Shown: piece after piece, positions 6,694 to 14,598 of the stretch
How the letters are laid out: every line of letters starts with the position of its first letter
How positions within the stretch are numbered: the first letter of the stretch is position 1
Assembly (NCBI GenBank): GCA_030531025.1
Contig: JAUMTV010000049.1
Location: 1 to 24,008, forward strand
Direction of reading: 5' to 3'
DNA from: Turicibacter sp.
GTDB lineage: Bacteria > Bacillota > Bacilli > MOL361 > Turicibacteraceae
DNA length: 24,008 nt
The notes under the pieces: generated by a model
Seen by the model: only the letters and a program-made list of their open reading frames with translations
Told to the model about the DNA's origin: nothing
Databases searched by the model: none
Program-made: the position numbers and the translations under genes

Positions 6694-7734
6694 CTATAAA
6701 GCCCCCTCTTTAGCTCTTAACTGCCCACAAGCCGCGTCAATGTCACTTCCTAACTCGCGTCGGACAGTTGCATTTACCCCACGTTTTTTTAATGTCTTCT
6801 CAAATTGTTCAATATGTTCAAGAGGTGTACGATCAAAACCACGCTCTGGAACATAGTTCACTGGAATTAAGTTAATATGACAATTTAGTCCCTTAACTAA
6901 ATCAGCTAATTTATTCGCACACTCCACGGTATCATTAACATTTTTAATTAACCCATATTCAAAAGTAATTCGGCGATTGGTCTCATTCACATAAAATTGT
7001 GCTGCTTGCATTAATTTCTCTAATGGATAGGCACGGTTAATTGGCATTAACTGTGTACGTAATTCATCTGTTGGTGCATGAAGTGAAATCGCAAATGAAA
7101 CTTGCGGATGGTCTGTTGCAAAATTATAAATTTTAGGTACAATCCCACTTGTTGAAACTGTAATATGTCGAGCTCCAATATTTAAACCTTTATCATTATT
7201 AATAATATTAATAAATTGAGATAGATTATCATAGTTTTCAAATGGTTCTCCAATCCCCATAACAACGATATGACTAACACGTTCATCTGTCTCATCTAAA
7301 TATTGTTGTACACGTAACACTTGAGCAACAATTTCTCCTGCTTCTAAATTACGTTTTAATCCGCTTAATGTTGAAGCACAAAATTTACATCCAATACGGC
7401 ATCCAACTTGTGTTGTCACACAAACCGAACATCCATATTTATGACGCATTAATACTGTTTCAATTAAATTTCCATCTGCTAATTCAAATAAAAACTTCGT
7501 TGTTCCATCACTTGCAACTTGCTTTTTGCGTTCTGTTAACGTTGTAAAGTCGAATGATTGACCTACTAAAGCTTTTAAATCTTTTGGTAAGTTACTCATG
7601 TCATCAATCGTTTGAACACGTTTTTTATATAGCCAATCAAAAATTTGTGCCGCTCTAAATTTTGGTTGTTTATTGGCCACTAACCATTCTTGCCAATCTG
7701 CAATATTTAAACTAAAAATGGATTTGAACTCCAT
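6694..7734 (-). CDS. rlmN: Dual-specificity 23S rRNA (A2503)/tRNA (A37) C2-methyltransferase
   Basis: Radical SAM enzyme that adds a methyl group to C2 of A2503 in 23S rRNA and of A37 in some tRNAs. 346 residues, normal length. The [4Fe-4S] cluster motif is CRIGCKFC with Cys112, Cys116 and Cys119. The SAM-binding GEPFENYDN and the C-terminal Cys336 (DIDAACGQL), counterpart of the methyl-carrier cysteine, are both present. The Shine-Dalgarno GGTGG is modest. A 222-bp gap separates it from rsmB upstream; I saw no convincing promoter there, so it may partly depend on read-through from rsmB. Confidence 0.97.
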   Translation of the reverse strand: MEFKSIFSLNIADWQEWLVANKQPKFRAAQIFDWLYKKRVQTIDDMSNLPKDLKALVGQSFDFTTLTERKKQVASDGTTKFLFELADGNLIETVLMRHKYGCSVCVTTQVGCRIGCKFCASTLSGLKRNLEAGEIVAQVLRVQQYLDETDERVSHIVVMGIGEPFENYDNLSQFINIINNDKGLNIGARHITVSTSGIVPKIYNFATDHPQVSFAISLHAPTDELRTQLMPINRAYPLEKLMQAAQFYVNETNRRITFEYGLIKNVNDTVECANKLADLVKGLNCHINLIPVNYVPERGFDRTPLEHIEQFEKTLKKRGVNATVRRELGSDIDAACGQLRAKEGAL

Positions 7735-7877
7735 ATTAGCACCACCATTTCTACTAAATTCATCTAAATTATAACTATCTAATTACTAATCTCTATACAC
7801 AAAAATGAATGATCTATGCCAAGAAGCAGTCATAACCACAAAACTGTTTTCTAGTTTACTAGTGTATCCTTAAACGA

Positions 7878-7959
7878 TAATAACTAGTCTACATTAGTAA
7901 GACTTCTCTTTATTATCAGACGAAACCACTCATTCTCATGCAATTTTTTCTAGTTATTA
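7878..7959. repeat. Inverted repeat between rsmB and rlmN
   Basis: TAATAACTAG (7878-7887) and CTAGTTATTA (7950-7959) are perfect 10-bp inverted arms 62 bp apart; the right arm includes the rsmB stop codon. A second small palindrome, CTAGTTTACTAG, lies at about 7850-7861. No T-run follows, so this is not a standard terminator. It could fold in the rsmB-rlmN transcript, or be chance in AT-rich DNA. Confidence 0.4.
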
Positions 7960-9288
7960 AGCTTGACGTTTTAAACAAGCGATAAAAAATCCATCTGTTT
8001 GATAATCACCTGGAAATAATTGTACCATTCCATGTTTCGTTTGTTCACTCAAAACATCTGGAAGTCTTTTAACTAAGGTTGAATCTAATTCATAGTTTTG
8101 ATGTTGAGCTAAGAATTGTTCAATCATTTTATCATTTTCTTTACGATTGACTGTACAAGTACTATATACAAGTGTTCCACCAGGTTTTACAAGTGAAGCG
8201 ACGGTATTTAAAATTTGTTTTTGAATACTCATAATTTCATCAAGATCTGATGGTTTTTTTGTAATTTTCACTTCAGGATGACGTCTTAAAATTCCTAGAC
8301 CTGAACAAGGAGCATCTACTAAAACTGCATCAAAACTTTGAGGCTCATAGCGCTCATTTAAGGTCATAGCGTCTTGTAAGGTTGCCACTACATTCGTTAA
8401 ACCTAATCGTTTAACATTATCTTCAATTAGTTTGATTTTATGCTCATACACATCATGGGCATACACCGTTCCTGTTTGGCGCATCATTTCAGCCAAATGA
8501 GTCGTCTTTCCACCTGGTGCTGAGCATGTATCTAATACTTTTGAATGATGTTTTGGCTTTAATGCACGAGCTACTAACATCGATGACTCATCTTGTACAT
8601 AAAACCAACCTTGTTCAAATGCCTTTGTCTTAATTACATTTCCTTTTAAAACAACTAATGCATCCTCACTTAGTGTTCCGTAAGTACACGTAATGCCTTC
8701 GGCTTCAAGTTTTTGCTTTAACTCTTCACGTGTTCCTTTAACACCATTGACACGAATCGTGACATTGACACGCTCATTATTAGCGTGTGCCATTTGAACT
8801 GCTTTTTCATAACCATATTGCTTGCTCCATAATTTAATGAGCCAAAGAGGATGTGATGTTTCAATTGCTAAACGTTCCTCTTTATCTTTAATGGTTTCAA
8901 GACTCGGCAATGGGGTGCGCATCATTTCACGTAAAATCGCATTAACTAACTTCCCATTAAATTGTCCACCACGTTTTTTAGCGATTTTCACAGCTTCAGA
9001 AATCGCTGCATGTTCTGGAACACTATCTAAAAATAAAATTTGATATAACGTCATTTGAATTAAAATTCGAATCCACGCTTTAACTTTTCCTTTAAAGAAT
9101 GGAGTTACATAAAAATTCAATAGTTGTTCGTGTTGTAATGTTCCATAAACTAATTCAGTCATAAAGTTTTTATCTTGAACTGTTAACTCATTTTTTTCAA
9201 TTTGTTCACTTAAAGCATGATTGCTATAAGCACCTTCTATTAAAATATCGGTTAACGTCTGCAATGCCAATTCTCGGGCATTTGCCAT
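7957..9288 (-). CDS. rsmB: 16S rRNA (cytosine-967 C5)-methyltransferase
   Basis: Methylates C967 of 16S rRNA using SAM. 443 residues. An N-terminal NusB-like helical RNA-binding domain (about 1-135) precedes the methyltransferase domain. The latter shows SAPGGKT at 256-262 (SAM site), DAPCSG with Cys328, and YSTCT with catalytic Cys378. Shine-Dalgarno GGAG lies 6 nt before the ATG. It has its own extended -10 promoter upstream. In B. subtilis rsmB directly follows fmt; here the two are about 7.7 kb apart. Confidence 0.96.
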   Translation of the reverse strand: MANARELALQTLTDILIEGAYSNHALSEQIEKNELTVQDKNFMTELVYGTLQHEQLLNFYVTPFFKGKVKAWIRILIQMTLYQILFLDSVPEHAAISEAVKIAKKRGGQFNGKLVNAILREMMRTPLPSLETIKDKEERLAIETSHPLWLIKLWSKQYGYEKAVQMAHANNERVNVTIRVNGVKGTREELKQKLEAEGITCTYGTLSEDALVVLKGNVIKTKAFEQGWFYVQDESSMLVARALKPKHHSKVLDTCSAPGGKTTHLAEMMRQTGTVYAHDVYEHKIKLIEDNVKRLGLTNVVATLQDAMTLNERYEPQSFDAVLVDAPCSGLGILRRHPEVKITKKPSDLDEIMSIQKQILNTVASLVKPGGTLVYSTCTVNRKENDKMIEQFLAQHQNYELDSTLVKRLPDVLSEQTKHGMVQLFPGDYQTDGFFIACLKRQA

Positions 9289-9342
9289 AATATCACTCCG
9301 TTCTCCTGCTTGCCTGATGTATGTATAGTGATGTCATTTTAT

Positions 9343-9351
9343 ATTATAACA
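9343..9351 (-). promoter_or_regulatory. Extended -10 promoter of rsmB
   Basis: On the minus strand TGT-TATAAT (9351-9343), about 55 bp before the start codon. No good -35 box lies 16-18 bp upstream, so the TGn extension probably carries recognition. Confidence 0.5.
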
Positions 9352-9431
9352 TAATCTACCTACTTTCATCTGCCATTTCACACAATTCTCCCCTAAATTC
9401 ATCACTCTTTCTTGAATCTTATAAAAATGAT

Positions 9432-9464
9432 AAAAAGCTGCTTCTTAATAAGAAGCAGCTTTTT
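9432..9464 (-). terminator. Terminator after yitT copy 1
   Basis: AAAAAGCTGCTTCTTA / TAAGAAGCAGCTTTTT is a near-perfect hairpin with a tiny loop and A/T-runs on both sides. It directly follows the stop codon at 9467 and insulates rsmB from the upstream gene; it could work in both directions. Confidence 0.9.
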
Positions 9465-9466
9465 AT

Positions 9467-10348
9467 TTATTGAGCTTTATCAACGATTTTGCGACCAAAA
9501 TTCCCTTGAATTTGTGAGCTTTGTAAAACATTTGTAAATGAGTTTGGATCCACTTCATTTAACAGTTGTAAAGCAATATATAATTCATAACTCGAAACAA
9601 CCATCATTAATAAACTACGATTCTGATGCGTATAGGCACCTTCAGCATTAATAATCGTAATCCCACGCCCTAATCGGCTCTGCAATGTTGAAATAACTTC
9701 TTCTTGCTTATTCGTTACAATAAAGACAGTATAACTTTGATGTGGAGTATGAATACGGTCAATAATTTGCATCTGAACAAAGATTAATAAAATAGTATAC
9801 AGTGCAACTTCCCACCCATCAAAACATCCAGCAATCGCAATAATAACACAGTTAACAGCAAAAGAATATTGTCCAAACGACCCTTGTGTTCTCATCGATA
9901 AAATTTGCGATAAGATATCAAGTCCTCCAGTTGATCCTCCATATTTTAAAATGGTTCCTCCACCTAGAGCATAAATCATTCCACCCACGACAATATTTAA
10001 TAAAATATCTTCTGATAATGTAATCTCAGGAATAATATTTAAACTAAGTGTCATAAACGTAACCGTATATAACGTATGGTACGTAAACCTCTTACCTATA
10101 TATTTATATGAAACTAACAATAATGGAATATTAATTGACCAAATCAATAAACCTAGATTCACTTTAATCCCAAAAGAAGTATACAATACGCGACTAATTA
10201 ACTGTGATATCCCCGTTACGCCACCTACATATAATCCTGATGGATTAATAAACCAGTTCATACCGATTGCAAACAGTATGGTTCCGACCGAAATCATCGC
10301 TAGACTTTTAAATTCTTTTCTAAAGCGTTCTGTCTTTATTATACCCAT
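9467..10348 (-). CDS. YitT family membrane protein (copy 1)
   Basis: Integral membrane protein of 293 residues, transport function unproven. It has five or six hydrophobic segments (for example ISVGTILFAIGMNWFI, LGLLIWSINIPLLLVSY, ILLNIVVGGMIYALGGG, VALYTILLIFVQMQII) with the family signatures GGVTGISQLI and GGSTGGLDILSQ. The C-terminal 80 or so residues are the soluble DUF2179 domain (VFIVTNKQEEVISTLQSRLGRGITIINAEGAYT). Clear paralogue of the gene at 10807-11679. Shine-Dalgarno GGAGG lies 9 nt before the ATG. It has its own extended -10 promoter and its own terminator. Confidence 0.92.
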   Translation of the reverse strand: MGIIKTERFRKEFKSLAMISVGTILFAIGMNWFINPSGLYVGGVTGISQLISRVLYTSFGIKVNLGLLIWSINIPLLLVSYKYIGKRFTYHTLYTVTFMTLSLNIIPEITLSEDILLNIVVGGMIYALGGGTILKYGGSTGGLDILSQILSMRTQGSFGQYSFAVNCVIIAIAGCFDGWEVALYTILLIFVQMQIIDRIHTPHQSYTVFIVTNKQEEVISTLQSRLGRGITIINAEGAYTHQNRSLLMMVVSSYELYIALQLLNEVDPNSFTNVLQSSQIQGNFGRKIVDKAQ

Positions 10349-10425
10349 TCCTAAATTCCTCCACTTCCGTTCATCATGCAGTTTTCTCTTCTTTGAAACG
10401 GAATCTTTGTATTAATTCTTGAGAA

Positions 10426-10434
10426 ATTATAACA
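10426..10434 (-). promoter_or_regulatory. Extended -10 promoter of yitT copy 1
   Basis: On the minus strand CATGT-TATAAT (TGn extension plus perfect -10, 10434-10426), about 75 bp before the start codon. No clear -35. Confidence 0.5.
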
Positions 10435-10526
10435 TGATTTCTTAAGATATGAAACGAAAAAATTGTTACTATTTTGTGAACTTTTCTTAATCATTTTTTT
10501 CACCTTTTTAAATCATACAAACAAAT

Positions 10527-10553
10527 AAAAAAAGCGTCTTTGAGACGCTTTTT
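10527..10553 (-). terminator. Terminator after the Cse60-like gene
   Basis: AAAAAGCGTCT-TTG-AGACGCTTTTT: 11-bp stem, 3-nt loop, U-run on the minus strand. The arm overlaps the stop codon at 10552. Confidence 0.9.
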
Positions 10554-10734
10554 ATGTTTCATAAATAACCATAGCAGAATAGCTGTAAACTTGCCCTTCT
10601 GTATCGCTAAAATGTGAGATTGAATACTTAATATCAACGATCGATTGATAAGGTAATGTTTTTAAAAATTCATTGACGACAGCTTCTAAGTCGAGCTCAT
10701 GTTCTTCATCAAAACATTTTACTTGAATTGCCAT
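10552..10734 (-). CDS. Cse60-like sporulation protein
   Basis: A 60-residue acidic protein. The pattern QVKCFDEEHELDLEAVVNEFL ... VDIKYSISHF ... YSYSAMVIYE fits the Cse60 family; B. subtilis Cse60 is 60 residues and expressed under sigma-E during sporulation, with unknown biochemical function. Shine-Dalgarno AGGAGGGG lies 6 nt before the ATG, very strong. It sits between two yitT paralogues, 72 bp after the upstream one with no terminator between, and is closed by its own terminator. I looked for a sigma-E promoter and found none that convinces; a TTGACA hexamer lies upstream with a poor -10. Family call from remembered sequence pattern and length. Confidence 0.8.
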   Translation of the reverse strand: MAIQVKCFDEEHELDLEAVVNEFLKTLPYQSIVDIKYSISHFSDTEGQVYSYSAMVIYET

Positions 10735-10766
10735 CTACTTCCCCTCCTATCACAAGTAGAGATAGG

Positions 10767-10796
10767 ATATCATGTTAGATTATGAATTTTTGTCAA
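10767..10796 (-). promoter_or_regulatory. Possible promoter of the Cse60-like gene
   Basis: On the minus strand a perfect TTGACA (10796-10791) is followed after 17-18 bp by ATGATA/TGATAT, a weak -10. The -35 is striking but the -10 is poor, so this is tentative. Confidence 0.3.
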
Positions 10797-10806
10797 AACT
10801 ACCCAC

Positions 10807-11679
10807 TTATTTAATTTCTTTTCTAATAAAATATCCTTGAATCATTTCACTTCGAACAACATTCGTAAATGAGTGTTCATCGACCATTTTAATCACAGCT
10901 AATGCTTCATACAATTCATAGCTAGATAAAACAATCATTAAGACACTTTTATTATTCTTAGTATAAGCCCCTCGACCTTCTAAAACAGTGATTCCTCGAT
11001 AAAGTTGTTTTTGAATTGCTTCAATCATTTCATCTTCTTTGTTTGTAACGATATACAACGTTAAATTTTGATGAACGGTATGAATTTTATCAACAACAAC
11101 AGAAGTAATATAAATCGAAATAATTGTATATAGGGCAGTCTCCCATCCTTGCGTAATTCCAGCAAGAAAAATGATAACTGCATTAATACTAAATGAATAT
11201 TTTCCAAATGAGCCATTAACCTTCATCGAGAGATATTGTGAAATAATATCCGTTCCTCCCGTCGAAGCCCCGATTTTTAAAATCATTCCAAGTCCGACAC
11301 CAATTAACACCCCACCAAATACAGCATTTAATAAAATATCATCTGAAAACTTTCCTATAGGCACTAATTCTAAGATCACTGATTGTAGTACAACCGCTAA
11401 AATACTTAATAAAGCAAATCGTTTACCAATTGAGCGCCAAGCTAGATAAAGTAATGGAACATTTAGTATGAAGATTAATGAACCTAAACTTAACTGAATG
11501 CCTGTCGTTGAAGACACAAAGACGATAATTAACTGTGAAATCCCTGTGACACCACCTGTATATAAGTTAGCGGGTGAAATAAACATATTCATCGCTAAAA
11601 CATATAAAAATGATCCAATAATCATGACCCCTAAGTTTTTCAGCTTAACTGAAAATTGCTCATTTTTCAAAATATCCAT
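10807..11679 (-). CDS. YitT family membrane protein (copy 2)
   Basis: A 290-residue paralogue of the protein at 9467-10348 with the same architecture: several membrane segments over about residues 15-205 (LGVMIIGSFLYVLAMNMFI, LGSLIFILNVPLLYLAW, ILLNAVFGGVLIGVGLGMI), signatures GGVTGISQLI and GASTGGTDIISQYLSMK, and a cytoplasmic DUF2179 domain (LYIVTNKEDEMIEAIQKQLYRGITVLEGRGAYT). Shine-Dalgarno GGAG is 10 nt from the ATG, a little far. It starts 39 bp after cvfB with no terminator between, so cvfB-yitT-Cse60-like is probably one transcript. Substrate unknown. Confidence 0.92.
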   Translation of the reverse strand: MDILKNEQFSVKLKNLGVMIIGSFLYVLAMNMFISPANLYTGGVTGISQLIIVFVSSTTGIQLSLGSLIFILNVPLLYLAWRSIGKRFALLSILAVVLQSVILELVPIGKFSDDILLNAVFGGVLIGVGLGMILKIGASTGGTDIISQYLSMKVNGSFGKYSFSINAVIIFLAGITQGWETALYTIISIYITSVVVDKIHTVHQNLTLYIVTNKEDEMIEAIQKQLYRGITVLEGRGAYTKNNKSVLMIVLSSYELYEALAVIKMVDEHSFTNVVRSEMIQGYFIRKEIK

Positions 11680-11718
11680 CTATTGCACACTCCATCTCTG
11701 ATGTCATAATAACAAATC

Positions 11719-12588
11719 TTAGTTATCTTGTGATTCTGACTCTTCCTTCAAATAAGTCCAACCATCTTCTTGATAAACTTTTCCTTCTTTCATTAAGCGA
11801 CCTAGTGCACGTTTAAATGATGCTTTACTCATTTTAAAGACACGACGAATATCATCTGGTTCTGATTTATCATAAAACGGCATTGCTCCGCGACGTCCCA
11901 TTAAGTATTCTAAGATAATATCTGAATCTTCTACAATGGCGAATTCTTTTTGTGGAATTAATGACATATTGAACTCTCCATTTTCTTTAACACGTACGAC
12001 ACGACCTTCAACGACTTCCCCTAAGCGAGGTTCTTCACGACGTTCACTTTCATGAATAAATCCTAAATAGCCTTCTTCTGTGATGATATTCGTTCCGATT
12101 TTACCTGTACGAATGACACGTGCTTTAACGGTTTTCCCATGTAATGACTGCGGTGCTTCTTCTTTTACTCCACCAAAGTCTTGTGGGCGAGCTAAAATCG
12201 CAAATAAGTAGTTTGATTGAGATTCTTTTAAATAACAATAAACATAATCTCCTACTTGTGGCCATAACGATTTAAAAATTGGTAAATCAGATGGCGCAAT
12301 TAAAATATTTTTATTAATTCCGATATCAACAAACACACCTAAATCTTCACGAACATCGACAACTTCTGTCCATCCAAATTCTTCTGTTGTGACCACTGGC
12401 TCTTGCATTGTTGCTGTTAAACGTTTTTTAGCATCGTAATAAACGAATACTTCAACTGTTTCTCCAACCTCAATCGGTCTTGTTATTTCTGCTTGATGTA
12501 AAAAGAACTCTTCACCATCTAGCGTTAATGTATAGCCAAGTGGTGTTTGACGTTCCACTTTCATTTCATGAAATTTTCCTGCTAACAT
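11719..12588 (-). CDS. cvfB: CvfB/YitL family S1-domain RNA-binding protein
   Basis: A 289-residue cytoplasmic protein of the CvfB (conserved virulence factor B) / YitL family. It has tandem S1-like OB folds: about 1-60 (GKFHEMKVERQTPLGYTLTLDGEEFFLH), 65-135 (GWTEVVDVREDLGVFVDIGINKNILIAPSDLP), and 148-210 (GKTVKARVIRTGKIGTNIITEEGYLGFIHESE). A C-terminal winged helix follows (DIRRVFKMSKASFKRALGRLMKEGKVYQEDGWTYL). CvfB is known to bind RNA and affect virulence gene expression in Staphylococcus aureus; its role here is unknown. The nearest Shine-Dalgarno (AAAGGA) is 14 nt from the ATG, longer than usual, but no better start exists. Confidence 0.93.
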   Translation of the reverse strand: MLAGKFHEMKVERQTPLGYTLTLDGEEFFLHQAEITRPIEVGETVEVFVYYDAKKRLTATMQEPVVTTEEFGWTEVVDVREDLGVFVDIGINKNILIAPSDLPIFKSLWPQVGDYVYCYLKESQSNYLFAILARPQDFGGVKEEAPQSLHGKTVKARVIRTGKIGTNIITEEGYLGFIHESERREEPRLGEVVEGRVVRVKENGEFNMSLIPQKEFAIVEDSDIILEYLMGRRGAMPFYDKSEPDDIRRVFKMSKASFKRALGRLMKEGKVYQEDGWTYLKEESESQDN

Positions 12589-12620
12589 TTCATCACTTAC
12601 TTTCCTTTTAAAGTCAATAT

Positions 12621-12649
12621 ATTATAACATGCACCAAAATTCGTGAAAA
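12621..12649 (-). promoter_or_regulatory. Promoter of cvfB
   Basis: On the minus strand TTTTCA (12649-12644), 17-bp spacer, TGT-extended TATAAT (12626-12621), about 33 bp before the start codon. Confidence 0.65.
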
Positions 12650-12953
12650 GTGGAAATTATCTTTTCACTACATTTAAGCGCTATATATAGAAACTAACCT
12701 ATATTTTATTATCGCCGACGTCAATTAAATCAATTCCTATGAATCAAAACTTTTAATTGTCTCACTTTTTCATGAATCAAATAAATGACTCATAAAGTAG
12801 ATTTTCCATTATTAATGAAAAGAATGAATTCATCTTTATATTTCTGTGATAATCTTTAAGACTAATAGGCTATCATTTAAAATGTCTCCTCTCGTTTAAA
12901 GACTAATTTACTTTTACATCCAAGTCTAAGTTCTATTTTCTTCATCTGATCAT
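12650..12953. other. Intergenic stretch with no recognised gene
   Basis: About 300 AT-rich bases between the cvfB promoter and the terminator of the next gene. A 21-codon minus-strand frame (MKKIELRLG..., start near 12943) and a GAGGAG followed by a 4-codon frame are present, but neither looks like a gene. No RNA fold was evident. Confidence 0.55.
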
Positions 12954-13002
12954 AAAAAAGCCTTAGGTTACTTTTAACATCTAAAAATTTCTAAGGCTTT
13001 TT
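12954..13002 (-). terminator. Terminator after the coiled-coil gene
   Basis: AAAAAGCCTTAG (12955-12966) pairs with CTAAGGCTTTTT (12991-13002) over a 24-nt loop; the U-run is the complement of the A-run from 12954. It lies 17 bp after the stop codon. Confidence 0.8.
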
Positions 13003-13019
13003 ATGACTATAAATAAATA

Positions 13020-13490
13020 TTACGCTACTCTTTCCTCTTGTTCAACTTGTTCCATAATAAACAGTAAATCAGCTTCCATACGTTCAAAACGTCGATGATA
13101 ACTTAATAATTTATCATTTAAATCAACCATTAAACTTTTTAGCTGCTGAATTAATAGAAATAGTTGCTCATTTCCTCTTCGAAGCGGAAGTTCTTCAACT
13201 TGCGCCTCTAGTTCATAAACTTTTGCTTCCCACTCTTTAATCGAGATTGTCGATTGTTTTAAACTTTTTTGCGTATTCTCATGTAAGGTTTGTAATTTTT
13301 CATTTAAAGATGCCTCTAAATAATTCGTTTGTTCCCACTCTGAACCTAAAGATAATAAAATTGAACGGATACGTAATAAATTTCTTAAATGTCTTGAGAC
13401 ATGATAGCTAGCAAAAAAACCTTCCTCATATAAACACTTTGCCAAAACCAATTGTTTCTTATACGATTTTTTCACATTTACATTAGACAT
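13020..13490 (-). CDS. Hypothetical coiled-coil protein
   Basis: A 156-residue protein I do not recognise. No signal peptide or membrane segment. The N-terminal third is basic (VNVKKSYKKQLVLAKCLYEEGFFASYHVSRHLRNLLRIRSILL); the rest is almost all helix with heptad-like leucines and many Glu/Gln/Lys (NEKLQTLHENTQKSLKQ, WEAKVYELEAQVEELP, LLIQQLKSLMVDLNDKLLSYHRRFERMEADLLFIMEQVEQEE), suggesting a coiled-coil dimer. The frame could start at GTG 13502, but the Shine-Dalgarno AAGGTGG is 8 nt before the ATG at 13490, so I use the ATG. A good promoter (TTTTCA-17-TATAAA) and a terminator show it is transcribed alone. Function unknown. Confidence 0.75.
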   Translation of the reverse strand: MSNVNVKKSYKKQLVLAKCLYEEGFFASYHVSRHLRNLLRIRSILLSLGSEWEQTNYLEASLNEKLQTLHENTQKSLKQSTISIKEWEAKVYELEAQVEELPLRRGNEQLFLLIQQLKSLMVDLNDKLLSYHRRFERMEADLLFIMEQVEQEERVA

Positions 13491-13521
13491 TTTAAACGCC
13501 ACCTTTTTTTACTAAAATATA

Positions 13522-13550
13522 TTTATATTGTAATTAATTTTTAGTGAAAA
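13522..13550 (-). promoter_or_regulatory. Promoter of the coiled-coil gene
   Basis: On the minus strand TTTTCA (13550-13545), 17-bp spacer, TATAAA (13527-13522), about 32 bp before the ATG. Confidence 0.55.
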
Positions 13551-13571
13551 ATGAAGTGGTTTACATCACCA

Positions 13572-13604
13572 TAAAAAAAGCTCATTAGCAACTGTTAATG
13601 AGCT
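13572..13604 (-). terminator. Terminator after the TraX-family gene
   Basis: AGCTCATTA (13579-13587) and TAATGAGCT (13596-13604) form a 9-bp stem with an 8-nt loop, then seven U on the minus strand. It overlaps the stop codon. Confidence 0.88.
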
Positions 13605-14496
13605 ATAAGATATACTTAAAAACAACAAGGATTAATCCTAAAAGGCATAAATGAACCGGATAAAACAGATAAAAGATATATTTATTTAGCTTCACTGATC
13701 CTTTTTCTCCATTATATTTCGATAATGGCCAAAGTGCAATTAAAGAAAATAATTGAGAAATACATTTTAAATAAACGAAAATCTGCAAAATAAAGTTTCT
13801 AGTACCTGTTAGTTGAAAACCGTATGAATCATGAATTAACGACGAAACATATGGCCACATCCCAATCGATTGTCCATATAGTAACACGTTAAGCAAAACA
13901 ATCATCACACATAAACGCGTTTTATTGTGATAGAAAAGATAAAAAATAAAAATCGTTAGAATACCATAAAAATCATAGTCTGTTCTTAAATTTACCGCAA
14001 TTAAACCGACGGCAATCACATATAGTCCCGCAATAAAATTAAAACTATTAGCTTTTGCAATATTATCATATCCCCAAATAGTTAATAATCCTAAAGCTAA
14101 TGTAAAGAAGACATTTTGATGCGTAAATTCTAACCACATTCCCGTATTTGCAAAGTCAAAAAACGGTTCTGAAATTAAAGCAAATAAACTTAACCTTAAT
14201 AAATATTTCGCTTTATTAGAAGTATGAAAATACCCGTTTACAATTAAAAAAGCAAAAATAGGAAATGATACCCTCCCAACTAAACGCATCAAGACCCTTA
14301 TTCCTTCAAGAGAAATAAATAAAGATAAATTTTGCTTATATTGAGCATAATTAATTAAATAGGGCAAAATGACAGCCCCTATATGATCAATTAACATGGT
14401 GATCAGTGCAATCATTTTTAATTGTGTTGCATTTATCCCGCTCTTTTCTTCCACTATTGAGTCTTGACTCACTTTAAGCTGATTCAAAGCTTCCAT
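13603..14496 (-). CDS. TraX family membrane protein
   Basis: Polytopic membrane protein of 297 residues with about eight to nine hydrophobic segments. The N-terminal family signature is visible: NATQLKMIALITMLIDHIGAVILPY, then LMRLVGRVSFPIFAFLIVNGYFHTSNKAKYLLRLSLFALISEPFFD. The F-plasmid TraX is needed for N-acetylation of pilin; chromosomal members in Bacillota are mostly uncharacterised and may acylate surface molecules. No conjugation genes lie nearby, so a pilin role is unlikely here. Shine-Dalgarno AGGAG lies 7 nt before the ATG. It is a single-gene unit with its own extended -10 promoter and terminator. Confidence 0.85.
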   Translation of the reverse strand: MEALNQLKVSQDSIVEEKSGINATQLKMIALITMLIDHIGAVILPYLINYAQYKQNLSLFISLEGIRVLMRLVGRVSFPIFAFLIVNGYFHTSNKAKYLLRLSLFALISEPFFDFANTGMWLEFTHQNVFFTLALGLLTIWGYDNIAKANSFNFIAGLYVIAVGLIAVNLRTDYDFYGILTIFIFYLFYHNKTRLCVMIVLLNVLLYGQSIGMWPYVSSLIHDSYGFQLTGTRNFILQIFVYLKCISQLFSLIALWPLSKYNGEKGSVKLNKYIFYLFYPVHLCLLGLILVVFKYIL

Positions 14497-14526
14497 TTAA
14501 GCACTCCTATTCCAAATTTTTCTTAA

Positions 14527-14535
14527 ATTATAACA
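14527..14535 (-). promoter_or_regulatory. Extended -10 promoter of the TraX-family gene
   Basis: On the minus strand CATGT-TATAAT (14535-14527), about 31 bp before the start codon; no good -35. Confidence 0.5.
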
Positions 14536-14562
14536 TGAACAAAATTAAATAACTACTCTTTT

Positions 14563-14594
14563 AAAAAAGACAGTCAAAATTTGACTGTCTTTTC
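14563..14594 (-). terminator. Terminator after fprA
   Basis: GACAGTCAAA / TTTGACTGTC hairpin, then a U-run (complement of the A-run 14563-14568). It lies just after the fprA stop. Confidence 0.88.
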
Positions 14595-14598
14595 ATAA

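Noticed and set aside
7741..7800. TTATAAT box upstream of rlmN as a promoter
   Set aside because: No -35 at a suitable distance and no TGn extension, so I did not call it.
10744..10766. CCTATC/GATAGG hairpin near the ribosome site of the Cse60-like gene
   Set aside because: Only 6-bp arms with a 9-nt loop in AT-rich DNA; too weak to call a riboswitch or thermosensor.
12877..12943. 21-codon minus-strand frame MKKIELRLG... in the cvfB upstream gap
   Set aside because: No Shine-Dalgarno in front, no recognisable similarity, and the length is expected by chance in AT-rich DNA.
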